The position numbers and the translations under genes are program-made. From Lomentospora prolificans (taxonomy: Eukaryota > Ascomycota > Sordariomycetes > Microascales > Microascaceae), in assembly GCA_029532625.1 (NCBI GenBank), contig JARFXM010000004.1, positions 1,240,001 to 1,304,000 on the forward strand: a DNA stretch of 64,000 nt, read 5' to 3'. Shown here one piece after another: positions 24,772 through 37,269 of this stretch. Positions within the stretch are counted from its first letter, which is position 1. Each line of letters begins with the position of its first letter. The notes beneath the pieces are model-generated. The model was not told the origin of the DNA and did no database searches. It saw nothing but the letters and a program-made list of their open reading frames with translations.

Positions 24772-25045
24772 GTAAATACTAATTTTAGAGTTTATATTAA
24801 GGATAATTATATTTATAAAGAAGTATAAGATTATATTTATAAAGAAGTATAAGATTACATTTATAAAGTACAAGATTATATTTATAGTAGAAGAAGATAA
24901 TATAAAGATTAATCTTACTAATAGTAAAGTTAAAAGTAAAATATATATTAATACCTATTAGTAAATAATATAAACTTATCTTAAATAAAACTTAAAATAC
25001 TTTTTATTGAATAAAAATAATATAATAGATGAAGTAATATTAAAC
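24772..25045 (+). pseudogene. R1 pol fragment, N-terminal to RT motifs
   Basis: Aligns by eye with 35685-35930 of copy A. It includes a local tandem expansion of a 24-bp unit (24806-24874) that copy A does not have. Stops throughout. Confidence 0.65.
24806..24887. repeat. 24-bp tandem repeat inside the R1 fragment
   Basis: Two identical 24-bp units (24806-24829, 24830-24853), a 21-bp variant and a partial unit. The unit starts ATTATATTTATAAAG. Confidence 0.85.
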
Positions 25046-25084
25046 TTATAAGTAACTAGTTACTAATAAATAAGTAACTAGTTT

Positions 25085-28000
25085 ATAAATAATATTTAGC
25101 TTTTTTATATTTAGTATTTTTTTAATATAGTCTTTAACATTATACTATAAGATACTTTACCTAACTATAGCTTTCTTATTATTTATTATAGAATTCTTAT
25201 ACTATTATTATTTCCTTTTACTTATCTTATTCTAGAAATTACTTACTAATTTATTCTTAAGCTATATCCTTAATGTTACACTATATCATGCAAGCAAGAA
25301 TGGAGGCGCTCCATGACACGCCACACCACATAAGCAAGCATGAACATGCCCTGGCAGAACCTTAGCAGGAAGCAAGTAATATCAAAGGTTGAAGGTAAGG
25401 AATATATAAAGGAAGTAAGGAACCACAAGTTAGATTGAAAGAACAAGACTATTTTACTATTACAAGAGAATACCTACCTATATACTAATAGGCTATGTAG
25501 AGGTGAACTTACATGAACCAGTAACCACATCGAATCTGTGAATAACATCATAGAACCCATTACTAACTTACTTGCTAGCAGCTCAGCAGTTAGCAAGTAA
25601 GCGGTACGGCCCAGCTGTAACACTAATTCCTATCTTTTTCTTAATAATTTCTATTATTATATTTATTATTATAGCTTATAGCTTACAATATAGTTACTTA
25701 TTATTTCTTAGAATTTAATTATAACTTTAAGATTAATAGTTATTTTCTAAATTCTACTTATAAGTAGTAGGTATATTATTAGGGGTTATTATTTACTAAA
25801 TTGTTGATTTTCTACTAGATTATTATTAAAGAAAGGTAATATTAAAAGGATAGTTATAATAAAAAAAAAGTTTATAAGAGAGAGACAGTTAGTACTTTAA
25901 TTATTTAAATATTTAGTATTAGCCTAGTAGTAGTTATATCTCTTTTGGAATTTTTCAATCTATTATTATATTCATCATCTTTTTTCTTTTTTAATAAATC
26001 TTATAGTTCTTTATTCTTTTCTTTCTATTATTTAATAATAATTATAGCCTTTTAATTAATCTACTATTACTTTGTATTATTATTAGTAGAATCTTAGTAT
26101 TTTTATACCCTTTTTTATCTACTTATAGATTACTATAGTATTCTCTTTAATATTATTTACTATATCCTTTTTATATTATTTAATTTAGTTACTATTTTAC
26201 TTATTAGCTCTTACTAGTATTTAAAGATTATTCCTTCTTTTAACTTCTTACTTTTAGTATTTACTAGCTTAATATCTTCTTTTATAAATACTTACTTTTA
26301 TTTATTTTACTAATACTTGCTAGCTTTTTTCTATTTTATAATTTATATAGAGTATTTAAGAATATAAATATTATTAAGTAAAAAAATAAAATACTAATCT
26401 ATAAAGAATATCTATTCAAAATCTTTATATTTACTAACTACTATTTTAATTATTTATCTTTCTTTACTTTTATTTATTATTACTTTTTTATAATTATTAA
26501 TTACTTTGTTTATATTTTCTATTATATCTTCTATTCTCTCCTAAGATGTATCCTTTAGATCTTATCTAATAGATTAAATACTTTTATCTTATTTAAGTAT
26601 TATAATAACTAATAATCTTTTTGAATTTAAACTCTTCTTTACTATTAACTTAGACTAGCTTTAACGGTTTTATCTACTTTTAATAAGAATTATTTCTTTA
26701 TAAAAGTTTAAAATATATATAACTAGGGTTACTAGGTAAATCTTCTACTTTCTTTTAAAAAGTTTAATTCTATAATAAATTTATATACTTTTCTAAAAAC
26801 TTTAAAAAGTCTTACTTTATTTACTAACTACTTCTTTAGTTTACTTAGTAAGCTATAACGTAATATTATATAATTATAAATAAATAATATCTTTAATTTA
26901 GAGTATTACTGGTTAGTAGTATCTATTATATTTTAAGCTTAATAATATATTTATAATTATAATTATATATCCTTTTATTATTTAATTATTAGATTAAGAT
27001 AAGTTTTATTCCTATTTCTTTTTATTTTATTATATTAATAATAAGTATTAAAATATTTCTTATTTCAAAATTAAGAGTTAGAATATTAAAGCTTTATCTA
27101 ATTAAAGCTAAGAATATATATATTATGAAAACTAAATTATAATATTAGTAAAAGATTAATCTGGTTTTCTTTTAGATAGTGTACTATATAATAATAATTA
27201 TAATATAATATTACTTATAGTACTATTATTGCTTATTATATTATAAGTATTATCATATTTTAGTAGTTAATAATATCTTTTCATTAAATGTAAAATTAAT
27301 TATTAGTAAATCATTTAGTAATTAGTAACTTAGTATTACCTAGAAAATACCTTCTATTAGGGTAGTAATTATATTTATAATAAAGTCTATTATAATTATA
27401 TAATATAGGGTTAATACTATCTTAATCTTATATAGTTTATTATATAACTATTATTTATCTTTTTAGTTTTATAGATATACTAGATAGTAATTATAGTACT
27501 TTTTAATTATATTTATTTTAATCGATATAAAAGTCTTACAAATTATATAGTATTGTTTTACCTTTTATATATTAAAAGTTATATATATTATTTTGAAGAT
27601 AATTTATATTATTAGATACATATAATTCATAATTACCTTTAGTGTTAAAAAGTAGATAAATCTATTATTTATCTAGAATAATCTAACTAGTATTAGCCTT
27701 TTCTAGTTTATTCTAACTTCCTCTTTCTTCTTTTATTTAATCATTTATAATACTTCTTAACTTATTAGTTTTTATACTTATTAGTAATTAATTATTATAT
27801 ATCTCCTATTAACTAGATTACTGGTATTTATATTTCTTACCTTTTTATATCCTCTAGGATATATACTTACTTATCCTATATATCTAACTGTATAATAATA
27901 ATTTATTAAATTACTTATAATTTAGTTTAATATTCTTTATCAGTATAATTAGTAATTATAAAAGTATATATAGTATTATGTTTAATATTATAAATATATA

Positions 28001-28960
28001 AAAGTTTAAAATTAAAATATATTAATTAGTTTATTTATTTTAAGTTAGTTTTACTAAGATTTATTACTTTTAATAAAGAATATTTAATAATCCTTTTTAA
28101 TAATTAATAAGTAATTTATAAAAGTTTTTATTAAAACTTTACTACTTTAATTATTTTTATATTTCTTTATTATCTAAATAATAATTATTTAATTTTATTA
28201 AATTATATATTTTTTATATTTAATTATATAAAAGATAGAAAGTATAGTAATTATAGCTCTTTTACTATAATATTATTTTATAAAATAGATTAGCTATTCT
28301 ATTCTTTACTATGTAACTAAAATATATATATATATTGAAAGTAAGAGTAATTCTACTAGTATTTATCCTTAAAATAATATTTATTCTAGATTTATATAGT
28401 ATAATAATATTTGTATATAAAATAAAAATTATAAGTTTATAAATACTTTCTATTCTTTTAGTATTAGGACTAACCTATACTTATTTACCTTATTCTTTTC
28501 TCTATTATTTACTATTTTTCCTAAATATTATCTCCTAATTCTCTTTTACTTCTTTTAGCTTTATAGTTCTGTATCTTTATAATAGTATAATCTATATATT
28601 GAATTATAAAACTATTATAAAAATAAATATTATTATACTAATATAGTATAATAATTCTTTTTAATTACTAAATTATTATATTAGTTACTTAAATCCCCGG
28701 ATATAATTACTAGTTTTCTATTCATCATTATTATAAAATCTATAATTAAAGAAAATAATATTAGGAAGTTTATAAAGGATTTATTAGCTAAAATATATAA
28801 GTAACTTTTATTTATTATTTTATTTATGTTAAAACTTGTATATATTTATAGTAAATTAAACTTTATTATTCTACTTATTTATATTAATTATTAATATAAT
28901 ATCTTTAAATATAAAATGGAATTACTTAAATACCTAACTTTTAATTTGACTAAGACTATA
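25085..28960 (-). mobile_element. R1 copy F, reverse, partial, interrupted by a solo LTR
   Basis: Reverse complement of about 40.0-36.2 kb of copy A: the extra ORF region at the left, the chromodomain near 26520-26640, integrase at about 26700-27550 and RNase H to reverse transcriptase at 27600-28900. It has no LTRs of its own. The clean solo LTR 25274-25622 interrupts it. Heavily mutated, with no usable frame. Ends are approximate. Confidence 0.7.
25274..25622 (+). repeat. R1 solo LTR, nearly unmutated
   Basis: 349 bp, TGTTACAC to CTGTAACA, keeping almost all CA and TG, with a TATATAAA promoter-like box near 25403. Surrounding sequence is fully RIPped. No internal R1 sequence is attached in the same orientation. 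The flanks (CTTAA and CTAAT) do not match as a TSD, possibly because the older flank was altered. Confidence 0.88.
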
Positions 28961-29270
28961 AAGTTAATCTTAAGTAGATGCTTAAGGTTAGGTATTTTTA
29001 AATACTTACATGATATATTAGAAGAGCTTATAAAGTTAGTACATACTACTTATTCTACTTATTACTTAGTATTATAAGATTTGCTTCTTTTTACTTTATA
29101 GATTTAAGTATATAATTTCAAACTAATTTTATTATTTTTAGCTAGATTTTACACCTTATTTTATTTATTTTAAAGATAATATTATCTAGAAAGAACCAAA
29201 GATATTTAACTTTACTTTTCTACTTTAGGTAGAGGTTTTTATTGAATATTAGTTATAATACTTTTATTAT
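28960..29270 (-). repeat. R2 gag-region fragment
   Basis: Aligns with about 13680-13960 of R2 copy 2, for example around AAAGATAATATTATCTAG at 29173-29191. Borders are approximate. Confidence 0.6.
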
Positions 29271-29274
29271 AGCT

Positions 29275-30595
29275 ATACTATACTACTTAGTTACTAACTA
29301 CTAAGCTACTAGTAAGTAAGTTAGTAAGGGGTTCTATAATACTATTTATAGATTTATTATGATTACTATTTTTATATAAGTTTGCTTTTATATAGTTTAT
29401 TAGTATATAAGTAGATAGTCTCTTATAATAGTAAAATTGGCTTATTCTTTCTATCTAGGTTATAGTTCCTAGTTTCTTTAATATATTCCTTATATTTGAC
29501 CTTTCGTATTACATATTATTAATATTCTACTAAGGTATACTTATACTTACTTATATAGTATAATATAATATTACTTTTAGTTAGTAAGGAAAAACTAATA
29601 GCCCTATTAGTACTTTACTAGCTATTAAAGCTAGGAACCTAAGAGATAGAAAGTATTAGTTTATTATTTTATTTTCAATTTTCAATATTATAAGGTAATA
29701 GGTATATATAAAGTAGGGTTTAGCTAGCACATACTTACTTATTTAGGGTTTTATATTTTGTAAATAAAATTTTAGTACTTTTGGGTTTTTATCTTTTTTT
29801 TATATCTTTTATATTTTTTCTTTGAATTTTCCTTTTTTTCCTTACCAGTAACTACTAATTAGCTTACTATCCTATATAATTCCTTAATCTTATCCTTCTA
29901 CTTTAATATGTCTTACTAAAATGTAACTAGTTCTATTACTATTTCCTTAATTTAGAATTATTATAAGCTTATTTACTAACTTCTTTGAAAAACTTATAAG
30001 TATTAATATTAGTAGTAGTAGTTGATAGTTTCTATATTAAAGAACTTACTCTAGTAAACCTTTAAAGCTATTAATAAAATAAGATATTATTATTATCTTT
30101 AGTAATATCTAGTAAAACTATTACTTTTATTCTCTTTACTAAGTACTTTATTACTAACTTTTAAGCTTATTATACTTACTATATATATTCCCTCCTTCTG
30201 TTATAAAAAACTTTATACTTACTTGTTCTTTAATAAACAAAGAGTTACTAATCGTAATAATATCCTTTATACTAGTATTTAAGGGATTTAGTTATAATCC
30301 TATTCTATAGAATAATTTATAAGCTCTTACTTATACTCCAACTCTTTTTAATATTCTTATTATTATTTTTAAGATTTTATTAGTATTTTATACAAGTTCA
30401 CCTCTATATAGTCTATAGGTATATAGGTAGGTAGTCTTTTATAATAGTAAAATAGTCTTATTCTTTTCTAGCTAGTTTGTAGTTCCTGCTTCCTTTATAT
30501 ATTCCTTATATTCCTACTTACTGACCTCTAGTATTACTTACTACTGAAGTTCTACTAGGGTATATTTATATTTGCTTATATAGTATAGTATATAT
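29275..30595 (-). mobile_element. R1 copy G, reverse, internally deleted
   Basis: A reverse R1 LTR (29275-29570) is followed by about 0.8 kb matching 40.9-40.05 kb of copy A, which includes the coiled-coil half of the extra ORF. Next comes a reverse LTR missing about 115 bp at its left (30384-30595). This is an element reduced to 3' LTR, 3' internal end and a truncated 5' LTR. ACTTT occurs at 29270-29274 and again at 29573-29577, so the left LTR border may be off by two bases. Confidence 0.65.
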
Positions 30596-30604
30596 AGTAA
30601 TAAG

Positions 30605-30990
30605 AATAAAAGCAGATGTAATTTTTATTAGTTCTTAAATTCTATTTTATTTTATTTTTATTTTTTATTTTAAAGTTTATCTTTAAGATTATCTATTTCC
30701 CTCTTCTTCTAAATCCGTTCCTAAGAGTAGTATATTCTAGAGGTTATAGATAATAGTAGGATCCTATAAGTTATAAATAGATATATAAGGGTATTTACAA
30801 ATAAAGTAAGTAGTATTATTATAATAGAGGTATTAGTATTCTCTATTTCTATTCTTTAGCTTATTACTATCTATTTATTTTACTTTTTTTAAACTTCGTT
30901 ATCTGATATTATAGACTTAAATACTATTTATATAGATATTATTATCTATATTCTTAATAGGGTTCACTAGACTAGTCTTTTTTAATATAA
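30605..30990 (-). repeat. R2 gag-region fragment, left half
   Basis: Aligns with about 12950-13330 of R2 copy 2 and continues at 42333-42564 once the GATAG-flanked R3 insertion and its contents are removed. Confidence 0.7.
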
Positions 30991-30995
30991 GATAG
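30991..30995. repeat. TSD GATAG (left) of the split R3 LTR
   Basis: GATAG precedes the R3 start at 30996 and recurs at 42333-42337 right after the R3 end. The flanking R2 fragment joins smoothly when everything between is removed. Confidence 0.88.
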
Positions 30996-31363
30996 TATAA
31001 GGGATATAATATAGTTATACTTAGGTAAGAAGGTTTTAAGTACTATCAAGTTAGATTAGAAAGTATTTACTATAAGTTTATAGAATTATAATATAGAGAC
31101 TTTAGCTTAAAGAGCCCTCCTTCCTTCTAAGGCTCTTTAACTCACTTCCTTTTATATTTGCATCCTAACTTCTATTAAATATAATATATACTAGCTCTAG
31201 GCTGCCTCTAGATTATCTCTAAATTATTTTAGAATTATCTTTAATTTAGGGGTCTAAAGTACTATATCTTAGCTAGTAGTAGTTTAAAAGATAAGACCTT
31301 AGGACCTACTAATCCCTTATTCCTATTTTAGAGTATCCTTAATAGAACTCTCCTAACTCCTAC
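30996..31363 (+). repeat. R3 solo LTR, first 368 bp (split)
   Basis: Starts TATAAGGGATATAA and runs to TCCTAC. The missing last 90 bp or so are at 42242-42332, 10.9 kb away. Together they make one LTR of the usual length, flanked by GATAG on both sides. Confidence 0.88.
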
Positions 31364-31671
31364 TATTATAGCTATACTATACTACTTACTTACTAACTAC
31401 TAAACTACTAGTAAGTAAGTTAGTAAGGGGTTCTATGTTACTATTCATAGATTTATTATAATTACTATTTTTATATATTTACCTCTATATAGTCTATTAA
31501 TATATAGGTAGATAGTCTCTTATAATAGTAAAATTGGCTTATTCTTTCTATCTAGGTTATAGTTCCTTACTTCCTTTATATATTCCTTATCTTTAACCTC
31601 TAGTATTATTTATTTACTACTAAAGTTCTACTAGGGTGTACTTATACTTACTTATATAGTATAGTAAAATA
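31364..31671 (-). repeat. R1 solo LTR, reverse, short subtype
   Basis: 308 bp from TATTATAGC to TAGTAAAATA. CCTAC flanks it at 31359-31363 and 31672-31676, giving a perfect 5-bp TSD. The second CCTAC is also the left TSD of copy A. Confidence 0.82.
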
Positions 31672-31676
31672 CCTAC

Positions 31677-32027
31677 TGTTACGCTATATCATGCAAGCAA
31701 GCATGGAGGCGCTCCATGACATGCCACACCAATGTAAGCAAGCATGAACATGCTCTGGCAGAACCTCAGCAGTAAGTAAGCAATACTGAAGGTTGAAGGT
31801 AAGGAATATATAAAGGAAGTAAGGAACTATAAGCTAGATAGAAAGAATAAGACTATTTTACTATTATAAAGGAATACCTATACTGCATATGAATAGAATA
31901 TGCAGAGGTTGACTAATGTGAAACCAGCGATCATCTCGAATCTATGAATAGTGTCACAGAACCCTCCTACTTACTTGTTAGCAGCTCAGCAGCTAGTAAG
32001 TAAGCAGACATAGTACAAGCTGTAATA
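31677..32027 (+). repeat. R1 copy A, 5' LTR
   Basis: 351 bp, TGTTACGC to TGTAATA (last CA mutated). The first 160 bp are nearly unmutated. Confidence 0.95.
31807..31814 (+). promoter_or_regulatory. TATA-like box in R1 LTR
   Basis: TATATAAA about 130 bp into the LTR, conserved in all forward R1 LTRs and within GGAATATATAAAGGAAG. A plausible core promoter element of the LTR; no expression evidence is available. Confidence 0.5.
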
Positions 32028-32045
32028 GTGGTAGTATTACTTGTT
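32028..32045 (+). promoter_or_regulatory. Putative primer binding site of R1
   Basis: The sequence right after the 5' LTR reads GTGGTAGTATTACTTG. The TGG next to the LTR end fits pairing with the CCA end of a tRNA. I cannot name the tRNA, and RIP may have altered the site. Confidence 0.35.
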
Positions 32046-32221
32046 CGACCCTTCGTCCTCAAGTAAGAAACCACACCCTGGAAGAGCTATCTTAACTATG
32101 AGATAGCTACGACAGGTCCTCTATGATCTCTGTACGAAAGAGATCACCACCCCGACAAGACGCCAGTGATCCCAGGATCACCAACCAGTAACAACAACGA
32201 GTAGCATACCTAGTGCTAGCT

Positions 32222-34600
32222 ATGAATCACCTTTATAGTAATCATAAGCTGAGAAGGTGAAAATAAGTGGGAATAGAGGAAGCTAGTAATAGTAGGAATC
32301 CTCTAGACCCTAATAAGATGCTACCTATTAAGGGTAAAAAAGGAGTAGTAACCTATACCTAAATAGTAGTAGCTACTTCCTCTTTAAATACCCCTGGTGA
32401 TTTTCCCTATTCTAATAATAGTGATAACCCCTATAAGCATAAAACTACTAGCTTGCTAAGTAGGGTATCCTCCCCTCTATAGGAAATAGCTAGAGAATAC
32501 TCCCCTAAGGCCTCTTTAGAATAGTAATTATATAAGGAAAGCTAACCTAGAGACTAAAGGGAAGTTAGGAGCTATAGTAGAAGATATCTAGTGATAGCTA
32601 GCTAGGATTAGTATAGGATACTGGTTATTAGTAAGAGATAAGATACACTTACTAATTAGTATATCACCCTAGTTATAAGAAGTACTCTATAGCTAGTAGT
32701 AAGTACTAGTAAGTAATTATAAGCTATTACCCTCTATATCTAGAAAGGTCAACCTTTACTAACTAGATTTATACTAAGAGGAAGAGGAGATGATGGTAGA
32801 GATACTTACTAACTAGACTAATAGGCACCTAGTGTCTATTACCCTTAAAACCTGTATATATAGGGTCTAGTAGTATAAGTAAGGGATAACACCCCTATAC
32901 CAAGATACCTACAACTAGGGTTTAATTAGCTATAATATCTAGTACTAGAGGGTATACTAGTTATTTAGTATTAGTCCCTAGAAAGACCTCTAGTAGTATT
33001 ACTAATCCTACTACTAAGATAAGATAGTAATTATAGCTAGCTAATAGATAGGGATTATAGACCTACCCCTATACTTAGCTCATAAGGAACTAGTAACTAT
33101 TCACTAATTAGAAGTTAAGGATAACTAGATATAACTAAGATAGTAGAAGCTATTATATAGGTATTCTAAAGAGTAATACCCTAGTAGCCACTGTATCCTA
33201 ACCCTATGGCACTGGCGCCTATACTGCTATCTAGAAGTGAGATAGTAATAGAATACTGATAGTGGATCGAGTCGATTGGTTTCTTTTGGCTAGATGCTGA
33301 TGAAAAGAAGTATGGTAAGTAAGGATGCTTTATAGATAGTGAATGAATATACTTCTGTGATATGACCCTTTTTACTAATATACTAGAGGTAGAGGTATAA
33401 GATAGTATAGAGAAGGTATACTAGATAGTGATCAGCCTCTATAAGCTGTTAAGAGGTAAAGTGCTAATATGGTGGAGTGAGATTGTTTCCCTATAAGAAA
33501 GGCAGTAATTGTAGTGAGGAATGGTTAATGGATGGGTAGCTACCCTATATTAATGATTCAGTATTCAGAGGTATAAAGCTAAAGAATGGTTAACTAAGAA
33601 TATGTATATGGTAGTGGATATGAAAAAGCAGAAGCTAGTATGCGATTTCATAGTCTAATGTATGTGGTATGTGCGAGTATGGGATAATGGTAGTATCTAT
33701 AGTTAGCTAATAGTAGCTTATAATTGATTGAACCCTACCTTATAAGTAGTGATAGTAAAGCTAGTAGAAGAAGGAGATGCTAATAAGTGGATAATAAGGG
33801 TAGAAGAAAAGGCTGAACTACTAGGGTAATCCCTTACTACTTCTTAGCTACTGATAGAAGAGACTACCTAGTTAGTAGATATGGTATTAGTGGATGAAGT
33901 GGATAGTGAAAGTAAGTAGGTAGTAGTGAACTAGGCCCAGTCAAACTAATAGTAGTGGTAAGATAGGCTATACTAAGGACATAGTAACCCAGAATACGAA
34001 AGAAAGCCTGTAAGGGAAAGATCACTAGTAATGAGGTAATAGAGAAGGGCTAAGGAGAGAGATAGAACCCCTACTTATTGAAAGGAGTTTGCTAATTGGT
34101 ATACCCTACCTTACTTAGGTAACTCTTAACTGTAATAGCTATTAAGAAGGCTATAGTGGATAGGGTAGAAGGATGAAAGATATCCTTAATGGTTTAAAAC
34201 TTACTAGAAAAGAAATAACTAGTAAGGGAGAAGCTATCTGGTTGAAAAGATATATGAGGATAACCCTAATGCTAGTAAGGAGGAGAGAAAGCTATAGTAG
34301 GCTAGCTATACATTTGTAGTAATAGGTGAGGAAGGAAGTAGTGAAGATAACACTTCTGAGCTAGAGAAAGATAATATATTTATTATAAAAGGTAAGCCAG
34401 CTAGTAATAGTGATAAGAGTAAGAGTAGAACTAGTAGGGAGGAATTTAATACCTACTATTCCTAGCTGGTAAGTAAGGAAGAGAGGAGTAGGGTAAATAT
34501 ATACCTAATGTGTAGAGAAGTGTTTTAGTCTAAGAAGGCTCTACATCACTATTATCAGGCTAAGAGATATAGGTGGTAAGGAAGGGATAAGGAGGTAAAC
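32222..34600 (+). pseudogene. R1 copy A gag, broken
   Basis: A likely start is the ATG at 32222, in the polyprotein frame; 32046-32200 upstream is clean leader sequence. The gag core is seen at about 33240-33700, with IGFFWLDADEKKYG, then DMTLFTNILEV and an LIWWSE motif, as in the retrotransposon Gag capsid region of fungal gypsy elements. Between about 32550 and 33150 another frame looks better, so a small indel is possible there. Near 34511-34549 one Cys and a His pair could be the remains of a zinc knuckle. Dense TAG, TAA and TGA interrupt it. Gag forms the virus-like particle in intact relatives. Confidence 0.72.
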
Positions 34601-34699
34601 ATAGAAAGAGATCGTAGGAGATCATACCTAAGAAATCAGGTAGTGAATAATAACGATCTACCCTATTCCCTAGGATAAGTAATTAACCTGATAATACTG

Positions 34700-34960
34700 C
34701 TAACCCTTATCCCAAGGGACTAGCGAATAATATACCTAAGGATGCCAGTGAGGTTCAAAAAGAATAGGCTAGAAGTAGAGGTCTGCCTTAATATGGGAGC
34801 AAGCTCTATCCTAGTCGACAAGGAATGGCTCACTAAGAATTCACCAAATGCAGTATTCACTGCTAAAAGCAAGCCTATTGCAATAGCAGGCGTAGGGGCT
34901 AATTTCGATGTAACCAAGGAGGCTAGCTTTGATTTCTATATCCCAGGAATGATATAGGGA
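34700..34960 (+). pseudogene. R1 copy A aspartic protease, inactive
   Basis: The frame at 34742-34957 has the fold-typical run CLNMGASSILVDKEWL, then IAIAGVGANF. The active-site triplet, expected as Asp-Ser/Thr-Gly, reads Asn-Met-Gly, so the catalytic Asp codon is lost (GAT to AAT, a TpG-to-TpA change). Copy B shows further decay of the same region at 57180-57400. The protein would have processed Gag-Pol. Confidence 0.8.
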
Positions 34961-35949
34961 ACAAAAGTTAATGGCCATATAACTGTAATAGTGGATGTTA
35001 TTGATAACCTTGGTCTGAAACTATTGCTTGGTAATGATTTCTTGATATGAATGGGAGTGATGATTAACCTGTGGAAAGGAATCGCTAAGTTCCTAGTGTA
35101 TTAGGGGATGAAAGTAGACCTGAGGATGTTGAAGAAGAAAAGAAGGACAGAAAGAAAGGTAGTAGTGGCTTATATAGTGAGGATCCCACTAGGATCTGAA
35201 ATAGCAATCCCTCTCTACTATATTAACCTTCTAAAACTAATAGGAGTAGGAAAGGTTAGGTAGTAGAAGGAAGGGGATAGTAAGTAAGAGTAAACTTACT
35301 ACTTTCAGTTAATATATAATAATATCTATAATACTAAGATATTATAGTTTACTTCTAAAATAGTAATAGCTAGTAACCTAATAGTATCCTGGATAATATT
35401 AAAGTATAGTGAAAGAGTAGGAAGAATAGTAGAGAGTGACCCTAAAGAATAGGTATTTATAGTATTAATAGAAGTAATAGAGAGGCTAGATAATCCTATT
35501 AAGGGAGAGGTTACTTACTAGTAGCTGTAAATAGTGGAGAAAGAGGTAGTAGAGGTGTAAGAAGAGTAAAAGCAGGCCTAAAAGGTGCTTCTTGATGCTG
35601 ATTATTGAATCCCCAGCTATGGTATCAATATGCTAGAGAAAGTGCTAGTTATAAAGACTAAAAAAGGGGTTTTGATAGTAAATGCTAACCTGGAGTTTGT
35701 GGTAAAGATGACTGACCTTGTGAATAAATATGAGATTATCTATGAGGATTGAGGGATTATGCCTATAGTAGAAGAGGATAAAATGAGAATTAATCTTGCT
35801 GATAGTTGGTAAAACTAAAAATAAAATATATACTAATACCTATTAGTAAGTAATGAGAGACTTATTTTAGATAAGACTTATGACCCTCTTTACTAGTAAG
35901 GAAAGATGGAATAGATGAGGTAACTAGTACTAATTGCTTGCCTAGTGTT

Positions 35950-36700
35950 TATAGTATACTGATCTATGGATACTGAGAAATGTGATAGGAGAGTAGTTGT
36001 TGACCTGTGACTGCTGAACAAGTGGGCGATGCTAGATGTTTACCCACTACCAAGTTAGGAAGACATCATGGAAACACTGTGTGGTAAGCGAGTGTTCACC
36101 AGCCTGGATACTAAAAAGTTCTTCTATTAGCTACTAATCTATTATAAGCATCATGACTGTATAGTAGTGATCAGCCTATAAGGGTTAGAGTAATTGAATG
36201 TTGTTCTTATGGGTTTTAAGAACTTACTAGTGTTTGTACAATGATACATGGATTGCTTGTTCTTCAAGCACCATTATTTTGTACAAGTATACATTGATGA
36301 CATCGTGATCTTTAGTGATACAGAGGAGGAGCATCTGTGCTATATGGAAATAGTAATGCAGATAATAAGTAGGAATTACTTGTATATCTCTGTAGGTAAA
36401 TCCTTTGTAGGCTTCCCTAGTATTACTTTCCTTGGTTATGTCTTTGATAGTAATGGTAAGTGGAAGATAAGTGATTGTATCCTGGGATTCGAATGGATAA
36501 CACAGTGCCCTGATAATTTGGAAAAGTTAGAATACTATATTGGCATGGCAATGTTCATCTGTACGATGATTCCATGGTTTGATGTATGGATAGCGCTGCT
36601 GCAGAGGCGGAAAACCATGGAGCTAAAAGCTGTACGAGAGAGCCAGGAGATTATCCCTGGAAAGAACAGTAAGTAGCAGAGGAAGTAGAAAGCAAGTAAA
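35950..36700 (+). pseudogene. R1 copy A reverse transcriptase, broken but with YIDD
   Basis: Same frame: VVVDL at 35994-36008, VYPLPS, FTSLDT with the first catalytic Asp at 36107-36109, MGFKN, then YIDDIVIFS with the YIDD box intact at 36290-36301. The stretch 36248-36676 is open for 142 codons and little affected by RIP. In copy B the box reads YINN. Upstream parts carry stops, so no functional enzyme is made. Confidence 0.9.
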
Positions 36701-36779
36701 TACAGGTTTACCCTAACGCTGGAAGAGTAGGAGGCGTTCACTGACCTGTAATCCTTCCTCTATAAGTAAATATTACTAT

Positions 36780-37260
36780 ACCATATAGATCTGGACTGAA
36801 TACTATTCTTGAAAGTGGATGCTAGTGGAATCGCCTTTGGCATATATGCGTTCCAGCTGTACAGCAAGGAATGGGATGGCAAATCCATTCCAGGAAAAGA
36901 TATTATAGTAAAGGAATTGCGGCTGCTATGCTTTCTGTTATGCATGCGCTCAAACGCGGAGAAGAAGTATGGATTGATGGAGGTAGAATTAGTGGTAGTT
37001 GTCTGGGTAGTAAGGAAGCTGTAGAAAATGGTTAGGGTGAATAGATCCCTGATAGTGATCCTTATAGATTACTTACTATTAAAAGGGATTATAAAATATA
37101 CCTCCTTAAAGACTATGGATCTTAGTAAGGCCAACTTGAAGCTAGTAAATACTGTGAACTGGCTATTGTAGTTTGATCTTAAGGTTTTCTATATACCTGG
37201 ACCATTGAATGTAGTACTAGATGCGCTTTCGTGATTACCAACTGCACTCACAAGGGATAC
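36780..37260 (+). pseudogene. R1 copy A RNase H, broken
   Basis: LKVDASGIAFGIYAFQ begins at 36809, with the first catalytic Asp at 36818-36820. GKDIIVKELRLL and later VLDALS-like sequence near 37216 follow. Stops between the blocks. It degrades the RNA strand during reverse transcription in intact relatives. Confidence 0.8.
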
Positions 37261-37269
37261 TAGGCCAGA

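Noticed and set aside
25051..25064. 14-bp perfect palindrome (AGTAACTAGTTACT) as a regulatory site
   Set aside because: Palindromes of A, T and CTAG are expected often in RIP-mutated DNA; there is no gene nearby to regulate.
34720..34917. Minus-strand ORF opposite the protease
   Set aside because: It is the complement of a recognised protease frame in copy A and has no motif of its own.
36535..36945. Minus-strand ORFs opposite reverse transcriptase and RNase H
   Set aside because: The plus strand encodes recognised pol domains in the polyprotein frame; the minus frames are shadows.
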